Part shown: in pieces, positions 38,143 through 51,900 of the stretch
How the letters are laid out: every line of letters begins with the position of its first letter
Numbering within the stretch: position 1 is the stretch's first letter
Assembly (NCBI GenBank): GCA_032718565.1
Contig: JAVGVS010000236.1
Span: forward strand, 248,001-312,000
From: Distichodus sexfasciatus
Lineage: Eukaryota; Chordata; Actinopteri; Characiformes; Distichodontidae
Direction of reading: 5' to 3'
Length of the DNA: 64,000 nucleotides
Translations under genes and position numbers: made by a program
The notes under the pieces: generated by a model
What the model was told of the DNA's origin: nothing
What the model saw: the letters and a program-made list of their open reading frames with translations, nothing else
The model's database searches: none

Positions 38143-38198
<56 letters not shown>
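38143..38198. repeat. (TC)28 microsatellite upstream of maneal
   Basis: 56 bp of uninterrupted TC repeat about 0.9 kb upstream of the maneal start codon. Confidence 0.95.
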
Positions 38199-38200
<2 letters not shown>

Positions 38201-39106
38201 ATATTACTGTGTCAAATGTTTTGAGGACCAGTTTTCCAAGAAAAAGAAATCCAGAAAAATGTCCTCACACAATACCACAAACTAATGAGGAACAGAATGC
38301 AAATTTGGACCTCACAGTTTTGTCCCTTTATGAACCCTACCCCCCTCACCAAAATACAATAGAATTTCAGACTTCTCAAGGGCTCTCCCACCACTGGGGC
38401 CCTGTTAAGTCTGTCCCACTTTTCACCCCGCGTCCATGTGTGACACTGCATAAAAATCACACAGAGATCTTCACAACCTGCCTTAAGTTCATATGTTACA
38501 GTATATACTGTACTTTTATGTAATATTATTTTGATGATATGGTTAAAGGTTGAGCGTCTTTACTGTGATATCATCCTGAGATTTCAGTGATAGAAGAAGT
38601 GCAACAAGGGGCAATATGGGCAAATGCACACAGGCAACACTCAATACCAGATAATACAGAGTAGAGATGTACACACACACACACACACAAATAGTCGTAT
38701 TAAAGTATGGATATGAATGCCACCCACACCTGGCAGAACAGTGTATTTTCCATTTAAAACATTATCAACTAAATTCATGATTCTGGTCCTCCTACATCAT
38801 ATCCGATAAGCACTGATGGGATTATTCTCCTGGGGGTGGTAATCATTTTACTTTACCATGAGATGAAAGAGACTCCTTTTTGTAAACCTAGTGCTGCAAG
38901 CTCACATACACCGACTCAATGCTATAAGATGCCAACTGTAAGGAGCTAAAATAACTTAACTCTTTCATCCATGGCCACTTGAGTAGAACTGTTATATGTT
39001 TTGACTTAGTGGATCATAGTTCATGCATGAAAATGTTTATTTATAGTTTCGTTTTTTTGTTCTTGAGAATTGGCATTAAAAACCCTTGCAATATAATTTA
39101 CATATA
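38199..39106. other. Intergenic, no recognised gene
   Basis: AT-rich sequence with a short AC run near 38672-38690. No coding signal. Confidence 0.35.
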
Positions 39107-39108
39107 TA

Positions 39109-40475
39109 CAGTGCTGTGAAAAAGTATTTGCCCCCTTCCCGATTTCTTATTTTTTTTTGCATGTTTGACACACTTAAATGTTTCAGATTATCAAACAAAT
39201 TTAAATATTAGACAAAGATAACCCAAGTAAACACAAAATGCAGTTTTTAAGTGATGATTTTATTTATTAAGGAAAAAAACTATCCAAACCTTCATGGCTC
39301 TATGTAAAAAAGTAATTGCCCCCTAAACCTAATAACTGGTTGTGCCGCCCTTAGCAGCAACAACTGCAGTTAAGCATTTGCGATAACTGGCAATGAGTCT
39401 TTCACATCGCTATGGAGGGATTTTGGCCCACTCTTCTTTGCAGAAGTGTTTTAATTCAGCCATATTGGAGGGTTTCCGAGCATGAACTGCCTTTGACTTG
39501 ACTAGACCACTCCAAAACCTTCATTTAGTTTTTTTTTAAGCCATTCAGAGGTGGACTTGCTGGTGTATTTTGGATCATTGTCCTGCTGCAGAACTCAAGT
39601 GCGCTACAGCTTGAGGTCATGAACTGATATCTGAACATTCTCCTTCAGGATTTTTTGGTTGAGAGCAGAATTCATGGTTTCGTCAATCACAGCAAGTCGT
39701 CCAGGTCCTGAAGCAGCAAAGCAGCCCAAGACCATCACACTACAACCACCATGTTTGACTGTTGGCATGATGTTCTTTTTCTGAAATACTGTGTTACTTC
39801 TACGCCAGATGTAATGGGATGCACACCTTCCAAAAAGTTCAGCTTTTGTTTCGTCAGTCCACAGAATATTGTCCCAAAAGACTTGGGGATCATCAAGGTG
39901 TTTTTTTGACAAAAGTAAGACCAGCCTTTATGTTCTTTTTGGTCAGCAGTGGTTTTTGCCTTGGAACTCTGCCATGCATGCCATTTTGCCCAGTCTCTTT
40001 CTTATGGTGGAGTCATGAACACTGACCTTAACTGAGGCAAGTGAGGCCTGCAGTTTTTAGATGTTCTGGGTTCTTTTGTGACCTCCTGAATTTCTTTAGA
40101 TCGCAGCCTGATGTCTTCCTTTTTTGGGATCTTTTGGGCTCCTTTTTAAGTGATCTCTTGATTCAACAGCTTTGGCAATAATCAGACTTGGGTGTGGCTG
40201 GTGAAATTGCACTCAGCTTTCCAAAAAAAGTGATTAACCACTGTTACTTTATGAATTTACAAGGGGGGCAATTACTTTTTCACATAGGGTCATGTAGGTT
40301 GGGATAGTTTTTTTCTTAATAAATAAAATTATCCCTTAAAAACTGCATTTTGTGTTTACTTGGGTTTTCTTTGTCCAATATTTAAATTTGTTTGATAATC
40401 TGAAACATTTAAGTGTGACAAACATGCCAAAAAATAAGAAATCAGGAAGGGGGCAAATACTTTTTCACAGCACTG
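39109..40475 (-). mobile_element. Tc1-like transposon, full-length ends but inactive
   Basis: Flanked by TA (39107-39108, 40476-40477). Termini CAGTGCTGTGAAAAAGTATT and inverse, with inverted repeats of about 200 bp typical of IR/DR Tc1 elements. The transposase is on the minus strand. The readable part (39604-39912) contains WTDETKAELFG, HYIWRRSNTVFQKK and VLGCFAASGPGRLAVID. Downstream the frame continues with QQDNDPKYTSKSTSEWLKKK and then breaks. The SPDLNPIE segment with the catalytic glutamate is missing and several stops are present. It cannot encode an active transposase. Confidence 0.85.
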
Positions 40476-40479
40476 TATA

Positions 40480-41600
40480 TAGTGTTAAATAAGTATTTTT
40501 GTCAATGAATGAATGAAATGAAACACTGATGGAAAGAATAAAAAAGACTCAGACTCTCCAAGGAAATAATTCTATGTGTAATGGGTGAATTGTATGTTGT
40601 ATGTGTATGATGCTGCTCAATTGTTCTCAGTCCGAGTTCCACAGGATTTTATTATTTTTCTATAAAACTGGTTTTAATAAAGTACAATTGTAGCACTCAC
40701 TATAACTCTATATTACCACAATTGAACCAATAAAACTACACAACATCTGATTTTTTACAATATTGAAATCCAGCAAACACAAGCCTTAATTGTTTTAATC
40801 AGTATGGTTTTAATTCTAAATTCATTCGCCGGACATTGACAGGAATGTGATGACATCTAGTGGCAAAAGCACCGTCCCCACAAAGACGTTTAAAAAGAAA
40901 ATTACATTGTAAGACTACATGCATATTTATATGTATATTGTATAACAGCCATTTTCAGGTAACAAGAAAGATGGGTCCCATTTCGTCCTTATCTTTACAA
41001 CCTTATATTAGTCTCTATTATATTTGCCTCTATGTTAATCTACAGATTCTCTTGTGTTTGAAAACTGTCAGAGGATTTGATGGTTTTCACAAAATGTGAC
41101 CTGCTAATGTTAAGAAAATTTAATTGTTAATAAAAACTAACAAACGCAGGATTTGGTCTTGGATATAGTCACTGCAAATTTATATTGTCAAGTAGTGTAT
41201 CTTATTACCACCCGGTGGCAGTAACGTTCAGTAAAAATAGTACACTGTTGGAAACTATTGCCATACCAAGTTTTTCTTCAACGCAGTAACAGTTAACTAC
41301 ATTTTTATCTGGATCTTTTCAGAAAACTTTTCCTGATGGTCCAAACGTTCAAAAGTTGGAGTAGGGTATTTTTGCAATCATGTTTGCTAGATAGGAACAC
41401 TATTCCTATTCAGGTTTGGACTGTTGGATTATTGACAAAAAGCAAAAGAAACCTTAACTGATTGACTGACTAACTGACTGATTTACTTGCTTACATACCT
41501 GTATATTGAGAAGCTGTACCACTTGGTGCAGACCATTTGCTTGTTAAAACATATTATTTGATTATCTGGTTTGACATTTGCACCTAGAAACTTTTCTGCA
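40480..41600. other. Intergenic, no recognised gene
   Basis: AT-rich sequence with no coding signal and no recognised repeat. Confidence 0.35.
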
Positions 41601-41607
41601 AGTAGAT

Positions 41608-41768
41608 GCTGTCGTGGGTCGGAATCCTACCTACCATCCAGCACTACCATCACTGGGTCCATGAGGAAGAGACATAAGCCCAAGTTACTCCAGGGAGACC
41701 GTCAATGTAATCAGAAAATGAAAGTCGCTCTGGATAAGAACGTTTGCTAAATGCCGTAAATGTAAAGG
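41608..41768 (+). repeat. SINE (3' body and tail)
   Basis: Ends with GTCGCTCTGGATAAGAACG and TTTGCTAAATGCCGTAAATG, the classical 3' tail of fish SINEs. Upstream body text includes CACTGGGTCC and CCAGGGAGACCGT. The tail is also found diverged at 44735-44760 and reversed at 24950. Confidence 0.55.
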
Positions 41769-42673
41769 CAAGTAAATACGACATGAGGCACTTAAATGGT
41801 GTGATAGCAGATGATCTTTCGACTTAGTTGATAACTAAGCTGTCCAGGGTGAGCTGTCCAGGGTGCTGAAGTTCTATTTCATTTTCAGCACTTTTGAATC
41901 TGTTAATACACCTTACGTATTACACTCAGTAGTAACGCGTTACATTTACTCCGTTACATTTACTAGAGTAACTTTTTGGATAAACTGTACTTGTAAGAGT
42001 AGTTTTTATACAACATACTTTTTACTTTTACTTGAGTATATTTGTAAAGAAATAACTGTTGTGGAAAAATATAGTATTACTACTTATTTTCCTAGGCACA
42101 CATTCACCAGGACAAAATTGTAGTAATCAGAGAAAACGTTTATTAATTAACAAAGTATTACTGCTTAAGCAGGAGGTGTTCGACAGAGAGCTAGTCTGAG
42201 TCCGAAGACCTAAGGGGGAGAGGTGGGAGAGAGAATTTATACTCTTGCAGAGACTTTATCTTTTCTTGAAACATTTGCAGATAGCTGGGCAGCTGGAATG
42301 CTCTGTTCCAACAACCGATTCTTACACACACAGTATCTCCTTTGTGCTCTGCATTGGGGAGTTACACTTTCACGGCGGTTTGCTTTGCATTAAGGAGTTA
42401 TACATTCACGACGATTTATGATCAGGCTCAACCGAACAACTTATCATATGCCTTTAAGAACACATATGTAAAATTCTAACGAACACACATTGTAAAACTC
42501 TCAAGAACTCATTGACATGGTGAAAGGGAATTTTTCCATTACAATAACACTACTTTTACTCCGTTACATTGAGCCACATTCCGCTCGCTACTTTTATTTT
42601 TATTCATCTGTTATCCAATGCGCGATCTGTTTGTTTTGTCGGAAAACCTCCTCCTAAATGACCGTTCCACCAT

Positions 42674-42869
42674 CCTAACCCTAACCTTAACCTCAGTCAC
42701 CAAAAGCACATCTTTTACCTCTTTTAGTTTCTCAAATAAAACAAGCACATTTTCTATAAAGCCATTTCTCCTCATGGGGACCTCTCAAATGTCCCCACAA
42801 AGCCCCCAAAAAACAGATAAAAGTGATTTTAGGGGACAAAAAGGTCCCCACAATGTGATAAATACATGG

Positions 42870-42870
<1 letters not shown>
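42674..42870 (+). repeat. Dispersed repeat ending in a CA microsatellite, long copy
   Basis: Longer version of 26628-26766, with an extra 66 bp including GTCCCCACAAAGCCCCC and GGTCCCCACAATGTG. Directly followed by a CA run. Confidence 0.65.

Positions 42871-42933
<63 letters not shown>
42870..42933. repeat. (CA)n microsatellite
   Basis: About 31 CA units, joined to the dispersed repeat. A second, interrupted CA run lies at 43193-43233. Confidence 0.95.
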
Positions 42934-42935
<2 letters not shown>

Positions 42936-43193
42936 GACAGTTTATGCACAGACAGACTTGTTCTTGTTTTACTGTGTAATCTCCGCCTGCTGAGCCTTTT
43001 TGTTTAAACAAAAAAAGGTTGTTGTGGCTGAATTAGCCTTAATTTTTTTACTTTGTATAGATTTTTAAAAAAAGTTTTTTAATGTAATATTGTTTGGTAA
43101 TATCCAAACACATTGTACATTGTTATTTTATATTTGATTATATGATAAACCAATTAAACTTTAATTTACTCAGAACTTACTCAGTACTTGAAT

Positions 43194-43225
<32 letters not shown>

Positions 43226-43233
43226 ACACACAC

Positions 43234-46200
43234 GGACTAGTAAAATGATGATGCTCTAAGAATACCTCAGAATAAGCACAATAATCTCTTCTTTCTTACT
43301 TTTATTACATGTACTGTATAAAACTTCTGATCAACTGTGGAAAACAATTAAATGTGTCTTCTGTTGCCAAATCTCCAAGCGCTGTGCTCTGACGGACAGG
43401 AAGAGGAAATCAGATGACTGCAGGTACTGACTACTTGAGTGTTTCTCATGAGCATTTGAATGATTGATTATTCCCTGATTCCACAGGGATTTAGGGGCAT
43501 CACTGGATCTAATAGTTTTCCTTTATGCATGTTGACCAAATGTTCAATTTATTGTCTAAACTATGCATGTACATAGTCTCAGAAATGTTAGTGACAGAAA
43601 CTGAATGAAGTGACTGAAATGAACAAGTATCCAGTTATAATATCATATCATTTCATGTACCTTTGTGTGTTTGTGTGTGACTGTCTAAGTGAGTAATAGT
43701 TCCTGGGGTACTGTGACCACGTGCCTTGCCATTGTCCTCAGGCACCTCTGACTGACACGGGTCACATCAAATCGGCCCCTTTATTTGCTGATGGGGTGAG
43801 GGTAATTCATCTCCATGGAGATCTCCATAGTAATCCTTCATTTGACTCTGAATGTAGAATACAAATGCAACCAGCTGCTTATGTAATGACTGAATGCATG
43901 CATAGGATACATAGGTGCTTTTGTTGTCCTTGAAATTGTACTACAATGTATTCATTAAAAAGTCACATCCAACTGCCCATTACATTAGCTCATACTACAT
44001 ATTCAAGGTGTGTAAATAGTGTATTTATACTTTGCAAATCTTCAATGGCATATAACTGATTTTATAATCTTTCTATATATGACACCAATGATGCCATCAA
44101 TAAGCAAGTACCTTGGTGAAATGTAATCAAACTAGCAGTTATTACTGTTAAGGTTGTAATTGTTGGCTAATAACTGAGAAATTGTCTGCTTCCTTGGAGG
44201 TCAGAGTTGCCCTCATCTCATAAAAATACAGCTACAGCTAGTCCTATGTACAGGTTGAGGCAGATTTTAAGAGGGTTGTGGATTAGCAAACATTGTTGAA
44301 ACTTGGTGTGATTACTGGTTATTCACATCAGTATGGCTTTGAGAGAAACAGTATAGGACTATAGCAGCCATATTCCAATTCCAATTTCTTTGAAGATCAC
44401 ACATTTTGCCATTTTAACTGGCGTTATATTTCTTTTTCATTTTTTATTTAAAAATATACATTTAATAATAAACTGAAATATTATATCACAGAATCTTTAT
44501 TCAGTACATTATTTCTCATAATATTTGAAAATGCTAAACTAGAAATGTGATTGCCAGGATTATTTTACAAGTGAATTAAAAGGTACATGCCCTTCAGCAA
44601 ATGTAACAACACACTGCATGCAATGTGCATGCATGCAAAATGTAAATTAGGCTTGATGCAATGCCAAATCTTAAAGTATTGAAGTGCCACATGACATAGG
44701 ATCTGGGGACTACATGCTCAAAATGCAAATTGCCCTTGATAAGAGTGTTGGCTAAATGTACTTCCAAGCAATGCTCATGTAAAATATCAAGGAAAGATTG
44801 AGTCAAATTGCGGTCTGAGATTACTGAAACTAATTAGCTACCACTCCTATATGGCATCAGATTTTCATGGTCACCTTCTGTTGTCAGCTGTTTCACATCT
44901 CTGAGCAATGTCTGGCAATGTACCACAATTACTTTTTATGGTCCTTTTATTTCGCATCAGATGATATAGTGATTGATCAGAAGATTTCCTTGAGACTAGC
45001 ACATACTGTTCATATAAATGGTCCTGTGGCCTTTATGGTTTTTATTGATGTCAACGACTTTAAAGGTATAGACCAAGAGAATGTAAATCATATATAAATT
45101 GTCCAAATTTAAACGCAGAATGGCTGGATTTATCACATATCTAGCAATGTTCATGCTCAGAGTGGTATAGTTGTCTGAGCCATGAAAGATAAACGCAGAT
45201 GAAGTACTTGAGTCACCAGCTCAGTGCAACAGTACAAGCAAATAAACACCTAGCGACACTCAGTCCTGCAGTAATGCAATGTAGCCACACTTATGACAAT
45301 TCAAGACACTTCCAGCCATTGTGACCTTAGTTACTGTCTCATCCAGTCTGGAGAGTGAAATTACACCCAGATCTTGAAAGAATGAATCACCATTGTCTTC
45401 ATGGGCCAGAGCTTCTACCATTACCTAGAGGTTTGCACGTGGTTAAGATCACATTCCACAACTCTAGGCAGATTCAGCAGATTTTGATTTAAATTGTGCT
45501 TGTAAATTTTGACAACAGACACTTATACAAAGCAGGAAAATTGAATTCAAATGAGCCATAAGAGATGGTTGCATGAAAAAAAAAACTATGAGAAATTACC
45601 CATGGTGAAAGACTTACACTTTTAATGGAGAAGTTCCGATAGCCTTATGTTCATTATTATAACACTTTACAGACAGGATCGTCATATGCATAAATTTGTC
45701 CATCTTTATTTGTCATCTTAATGCAGCACAGCATAAATTTCATTTGTACAAAGTTGAACCAGAAATGCAGTTGAGTGATGCTGTGCCTGTCACACAAACA
45801 CATGGAGAATGGAACAAGAATTATTTTCCTGGGAGACTGTATATAACATTTAATTTACCTCATTATGTCGAAAACCTGTACTTTATTAACAGTACAAAAC
45901 ATCAAGTTTAAAATAATCTAGATAATAGAAATGTATGAAACACTAAGATTGTCTTTTGCATTTTAAGTACATTATCAGGGACATGCAATTGTTTTATGGC
46001 ATAAAAACATTATTTCCATATCTTTTTAAAAATGTTTTTTGGCTACAATAGCATAGCAAACTAATTTAATCTGTTTCGAATCTGTGACGAGCCTTTACCG
46101 TAAATTGTAAAAGATACTGAAGATTACTTGGATGCACTTTTGTTCAAGTGGTTTAAAAAATAGTTCTTCAGTTATCTACTTAGAAACAATCTTTAAAAGC

Positions 46201-47597
46201 AGTGAGCATACTTAAACAACCCTACAGGACAAGCTTAACACCTTCATGATCTCTTGTTCACTGTTAAACAATTTAGTGGTTTAGGGGTGGGGGTGTCCCT
46301 TAAAATTGGGTTATTTTCCTATTATTTATGAATGCCTAGTGAAAGACATGTTGTCTAAGGAAAATTTAACTACTGACCAGAACCTAGGCAACTCTGAAAT
46401 AAGTGACTACTGCAAAGACTTTCAGTGGAATGAGTCACATGTGTCATGTGACCAGTTCTCAAAGGCTGTCCAAATGTTGCCATTGAGACCTTCTCCCTCT
46501 CCCAATTAGAAAATGGTTTATGACTAATGCCACCCCTGCCACACTTCGCCACTGAAACACATTTTTTGTAATACGCCACCCGCCACCACAACAGGTGCAG
46601 CGTTGAGTCAGCAACCTGAATCCTTCAAGCAGCAACTTCGGGATGGTGATTAACAGCAAACAGGAATCCAGCATCAATGATTAATTGGTAAGTGGATGCT
46701 GCCTTAATTGTCCATACTGAGGAGTCAGGTGGTGACATCATCACCCCAATCTGCCTTAGAAATGGCAGCCACCTGCAAATTCTAACCACTCTTATTAGCA
46801 TTAATATACCGAGCCTATGAGCACACTGACGCATCGCTATTAATTAATTCCAACTTGAGTCGTGCTGTATAAAACAAAGTTTCAAATTTCTTTGGCAGTG
46901 GGTTTTGGGTGTCATCTGTGAAACCACTTTCTATTAACTAAGGTGTTAGAATCTTGGGGTCGTCATAGTTTTATGTACAATGGCGAAGCAATAAACAACT
47001 AGAATATTAATATTAGTAATAAATACTAATAATTAGTAATATTTGTTCACTGATATCTGTTGGATTGGAGGCCTTCCCTGAATAAAGATTTGTAAAGTAT
47101 GGGGCATAGGTTAAAACCTCCCTTTCTCATTAAATTATTAGTTTATGACACCTACATTTTAACTGTTAGTAACCATTTATATATGCTTTAAATGAGACTG
47201 AAACGGGGATGTTTAATTTTTTTGTTACAAATTCTTCAACCTCCAGACCTCATTATGCTCAAGGCTACAGGAAATTAGCTTTCTTTTTACCATGTGCCAC
47301 CCGATGTAAGGAAGGAATGTAGTGCAGAGCTGTACGTTTTTCATGTTTGTGACATTGTGGTTTTCGTCGACGATGATTATTCACACTGAATACCGATATA
47401 CTTATATATATGTATGTATATATAGCTCTGTCAGTTAAATAGGTTTTATCATCAATTTGCCCTACAAAATGCAATTATGTGCCATGCGATGTTTGATGGT
47501 TATTTAGTAGATTAGTCCTGGTATTTTGAGAGTTGTGCAGATAAGAATGAATAGCTTTTTCGCGTTAACTATTATTAAAAATAGACTTTGCTTATCC

Positions 47598-47600
<3 letters not shown>
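43234..47600. other. Intergenic, no recognised gene
   Basis: More than 4 kb of AT-rich sequence upstream of lin28a. The open frames are short and motif-free. Distal regulatory DNA for lin28a may lie here, but nothing specific can be shown. Confidence 0.35.
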
Positions 47601-47633
<33 letters not shown>

Positions 47634-47640
47634 TGTGTGT
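47601..47640. repeat. (GT)n microsatellite
   Basis: About 40 bp of GT repeat with one GG interruption, about 1.4 kb upstream of the lin28a start. Confidence 0.9.
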
Positions 47641-48256
47641 GGCGGTGGTAGTGGTGGTGGGTTATTTTACAAAACTAAGATTGAAAACGAGGTGATAACT
47701 ACATGTGGATTTAATTGCATCGCATACAAAAGGAAGGCACTTCATGGGCATAATGTTCTTTGTAGAACAATTTCCTTTTGAAATATGCTTAATAGTTTAT
47801 TGTGAATAGATTAAAAAAAAAATAAAAAACAATGTCGCGGAAAGACTCAAATTAGATGACAAAGATTTTAGATTGGGTATATGAATAATATAACTTTAAT
47901 ATTTATGATTATATCATTTCAAGTCATTGGATGTCGAAATGTAATTTTGTAATTATATAGGAAGAGCAATATAAATATAAATCAATTTAAAGAAGTTTAC
48001 ATAAATGTTCCATAAATGTGCTTTAGGGGTCTAAAGTCTACTTCCGTTCATTTAATAAGTGGAGTTTGCAGGGAGACTGAAATGTCACTGAATTGGTATA
48101 ACAGAGTTTAAAATAGATCTAATAGAAATGTAAAGTGTGTCGTTTTTACTGCTTAATTTTATAAACGAATTGTTACCGTTTCTGGAAATTTGGGAAGGCG
48201 CACAGCATTGTGGGGGGTCGAGGGTTATTTAAAACTCCCCGAAATGGGCGGAGAAT

Positions 48257-48314
<58 letters not shown>
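48257..48314. repeat. (GT)n microsatellite near lin28a promoter
   Basis: 58 bp of GT repeat with one GG interruption, about 0.7 kb before the lin28a start codon. Confidence 0.9.
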
Positions 48315-48318
<4 letters not shown>

Positions 48319-48329
48319 AGCGCGTGTGG

Positions 48330-48999
48330 CAGTGTGGGCGTGTCTCTTGTTAGTTTAGGTACGTATTCTCAGCTTCTGATTGGTCCATTGCCGAATATGG
48401 GACCTATCACTCCTATCACCGTGGAATACGCAATTTATCAGCAAAATGATTCCAATCGAGCATCACGTGGACTTGACCTAAAGGTGGGGGAGGTTTTTTT
48501 GAGAGGTGCTTAGGGTTAAGATATGCAGTATTGCTCTAGAAATGTTACCTGTACTGCTTGACCAATCCAGGGAGGATTACTGAAGAGTGTTTATTATTCC
48601 TCCCATGTTAATAGTTCTAAATTGAAAGGAGGCAGAAGACATCCTGGATATTCTAAGCCATGGCAGAAGGTAGGTTATAGCCTCGGTCATCTTCTCAAGA
48701 GTGATTTCTTTTGGAGGGAGGAATAAAGGGGAGCGGTGGGCTGGGTTTCTTACATTGTCTTTCAGATTTGGGGGGCTCTTTTTGAAAAAAGACCTCCCCA
48801 CATCCCTCTAACTTTCACGTCGTTAGGCTATGTGCAAAATGTCCCCAACTTCTTTTGTTTCTTCGTTTCCACTGGCGATCTGCTGGAATGGGTTTTGAAA
48901 AATTCGTGTGGGAAAGAAAATTCTTCTTAAAGACGTTCTATAGGACCATCGGGAGGCCGCGAAAATCTGGGATTTAATTAGACACGGCAAATGGGTGAA
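48330..48999 (+). promoter_or_regulatory. lin28a: lin28a promoter / 5'UTR region
   Basis: Sequence immediately upstream of exon 1. It contains an inverted CCAAT box (GATTGG, 48378-48383), a likely NF-Y site. No clear TATA box was seen. Extent is inferred. Confidence 0.4.
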
Positions 49000-51900
49000 A
49001 TGGGATCAGTTTTTGACGAGTTTTATTCAGGTGAGCAAAAATGTTTATAAGGTAATGATTTATTTGTTCATCAAGTTTGTCGTCCTAGGTAATGTCACAA
49101 ATAAGCTTGTTTGACAAATGCTGATTGTTATTTGGGATAGCAAGAATTCATTGTGTTTCGTTGCTGTTTAAAAAGAAACGATAATGCTACTTTTTAGAGG
49201 TCCATTGATTTTTAAAGAGGCTGTATATTGTTATTGTTTCTGTGGTGAAACAGAAGCATTACAAACAATAAATTACTTTGGTGCAAATAATACACTAGCA
49301 GCCAAATCGATTGCACACTGAAATATTTAATATACAATTTATGATATGTTACAACAACATTGATAAACACTTGTATTGTATTTAATGAAATCATTGCTAT
49401 ATATAATTACTTTACACTTATTACTTCACAAACAAATATTTTGATCTTTTATTTCATGTTTTTATTCATGATGTCTATTTATATTGATTTAAAAAAAAAA
49501 TTGATTGCATTTTTGTATAAGCAATTTGGAATGTAGAAAATTCTTATATTTTACTACTAACAAATTTTCGAATTGAATGGTGATTAAGCTGTAAAAGCCG
49601 AAGTCATTTCTATGCAGAAGACCGGATTTAATCGCGTCCTCCCGAAGCGCCTGGCGCGCAGGTCGCGTATAAATGTCCGTTTTACGCGGCGCGCCGAGCG
49701 CGAGCTCCATGTCGGACCGGACCGGCGACCCGGACACGCTTCTGCGTAAGAGCCCCGATAATAGATTTAGCGATGCGCAGATCACGTCCTTCCTTCCGTG
49801 CCAATTTGCGTTGTTCCATCTTTTTTTCTTTAAAGGGGGCTGTGCAAAGACGAATGAAGAAGAGGAAGCTCAGAGCTCCGAGGAAGATTCGGGCTCGTTT
49901 TCGGGCAGCGGCGTGTGTAAATGGTTCAACGTGCGGATGGGCTTCGGGTTCCTCTCCATGAACAGCAGGGAAGGTTCTCTGCTCGACCCGCCGGTGGACG
50001 TCTTCGTCCATCAGGTGAATTTGATTACATACACATCGCCTGGACATTTCCAAGATCGTGTCTGATTCATAATTTGGGGGATCTTTTAAACCATACATCT
50101 GAGTATCCTGAAACTTTATTTAGCTTTTGGGATTTGAGCTGATAAATAATATAATTTTTTCCAATTGATGCAGACCATTTTTACTTGTGTTGGAGTCAAT
50201 TTAAATATTTATCAGTTTGAATATTGTCACATTTTTGTGTGATTCCAAGAACTGCTTAGCCAATATATTATAAGCACAAAAAATACAATCAAGATTTGAC
50301 TGCGTACACATTTTCTGTTATTTTGTTGTATGCTGCTATGAATGCACCTTTAGAATGAACTGCAATAAAATCTTATTCTTAACTAAAAATAAATATACAC
50401 TGAGGAATTCCCACAAAGATGCCTTCAGAACTGTTTTACTGCAGGAGGACTTGCTGCTTTCATGGTATACTATTTTTATGCACATTAGACCTGAAGTCCT
50501 AGAACATTTGACCATTAAAAATAATTTTGGCAGATTTAAGTCATTTTATAATCTACACCTATAATTCCATTTATACATTCCCATACATTGCATTACATCA
50601 ATAACACATTTAGGTGCATTGCTTCTTTGTGATTGAATATTGCTTTGCATTGCTATGTCCTTAGCACCTAAGAACCCCTCACAGTGTTTCTCCAAGAACT
50701 GATAACAGAAAACAGTACAATTAAAAATGTTAGTCAAAGAAATCTAGCTAGATTTTGAATAGTGCAGATTAGCTACCACTCCACACCAAATGATACACTC
50801 TTTGGATACTGCTTGCTTTTTTGAACAATTGTCATACAAAATCCTACTGATGGCTAGCCTTGGATATTAGATCAGGTGAAATCTTCCTTTCTCTAAATGA
50901 GATGTTTTTGGTTACCTGACAGAGTCGTGACTAAGACCTAACAAGTAAAGAGGGCTGCTGGTTCCCTGCAGTCTTTAAGGATCATTCACTTCTCTTGACA
51001 TTTTAATATATAATGAAGTGTGAAGCCAGCAAGACATTTGAGGATCTAGTGGCTTATTGCTATAATCTGTTATGCTATTTGCTCGTAAAAATGGGTATGG
51101 ACTGCACTAGACATACTGTAGCTTATGCGTGTATATATAAAAATATTTTTAAATCCTCTTCATAGACATTTTTTCTTCTGCCTTTGTGAAATGCTCTTCT
51201 TATTTCTGGCTCGTATGCATATAAAAAGGAAGCAGACCATTTCAAATGTGTCCTCAACTGCTGCTGTATGGTCACATGTGCTGGATGTCCATTCAGCCTT
51301 TGTTTCTATTCAGTGTAAATCAGCATATGCATTGAGGAGCCATGGCTGCATCAAGCCAGTTGGCTTTTATGATTGTTTGCTTGTCAGTACTTTAGCTAGA
51401 TTGCTAGACTCAGACCTGGAATTTGGGGGCTTAGATCAAAGTGATTTGACTTTGAGGATCATAGGAGAAAATGTTTGACTATATTTGAAAAGTCACTGGT
51501 TGCTTTTTTGAAGAATCTCAAGGGAGGCTTTCTCACAGCGTTTGTGGGATGATTATCGATCATGTTCAGCATAGGGTCTCTGCTTGGGGACCTGCTGGTT
51601 CCGGAAGACAATGGTTGCCATTGTCAGTCGGAAAAGAGGAAATCCTGCCGGCTGTGATCTGTTACTGGGCAGCAAATGAGTGAATGAAGAGTGTGCATGT
51701 GTGTGTGTGTTCTCTGTGCATGCAGCGAAAAAGCGAGGAAGAGAAGAAGAGATCAAGACATTTGAGGAAGGGGAGGGAGAAAGGGAAAGAGTGCAGGATG
51801 GAACAAGGCAGACTGTGAGGAAGAGAGGTTAGGGGAGCCAAAAAGAGGAAGGGTATGGAGGGAGAGGGAAAAGTCTTGTTAGCTGCACTCATTCATAAAA

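Noticed and set aside
38068..38523. 151-aa plus-strand frame through the TC microsatellite
   Set aside because: About a fifth of it is SLSLSL from the repeat and the rest has no motif.
49682..50098. 138-aa minus-strand frame opposite lin28a exon 2
   Set aside because: Shadow of the conserved lin28a coding strand.
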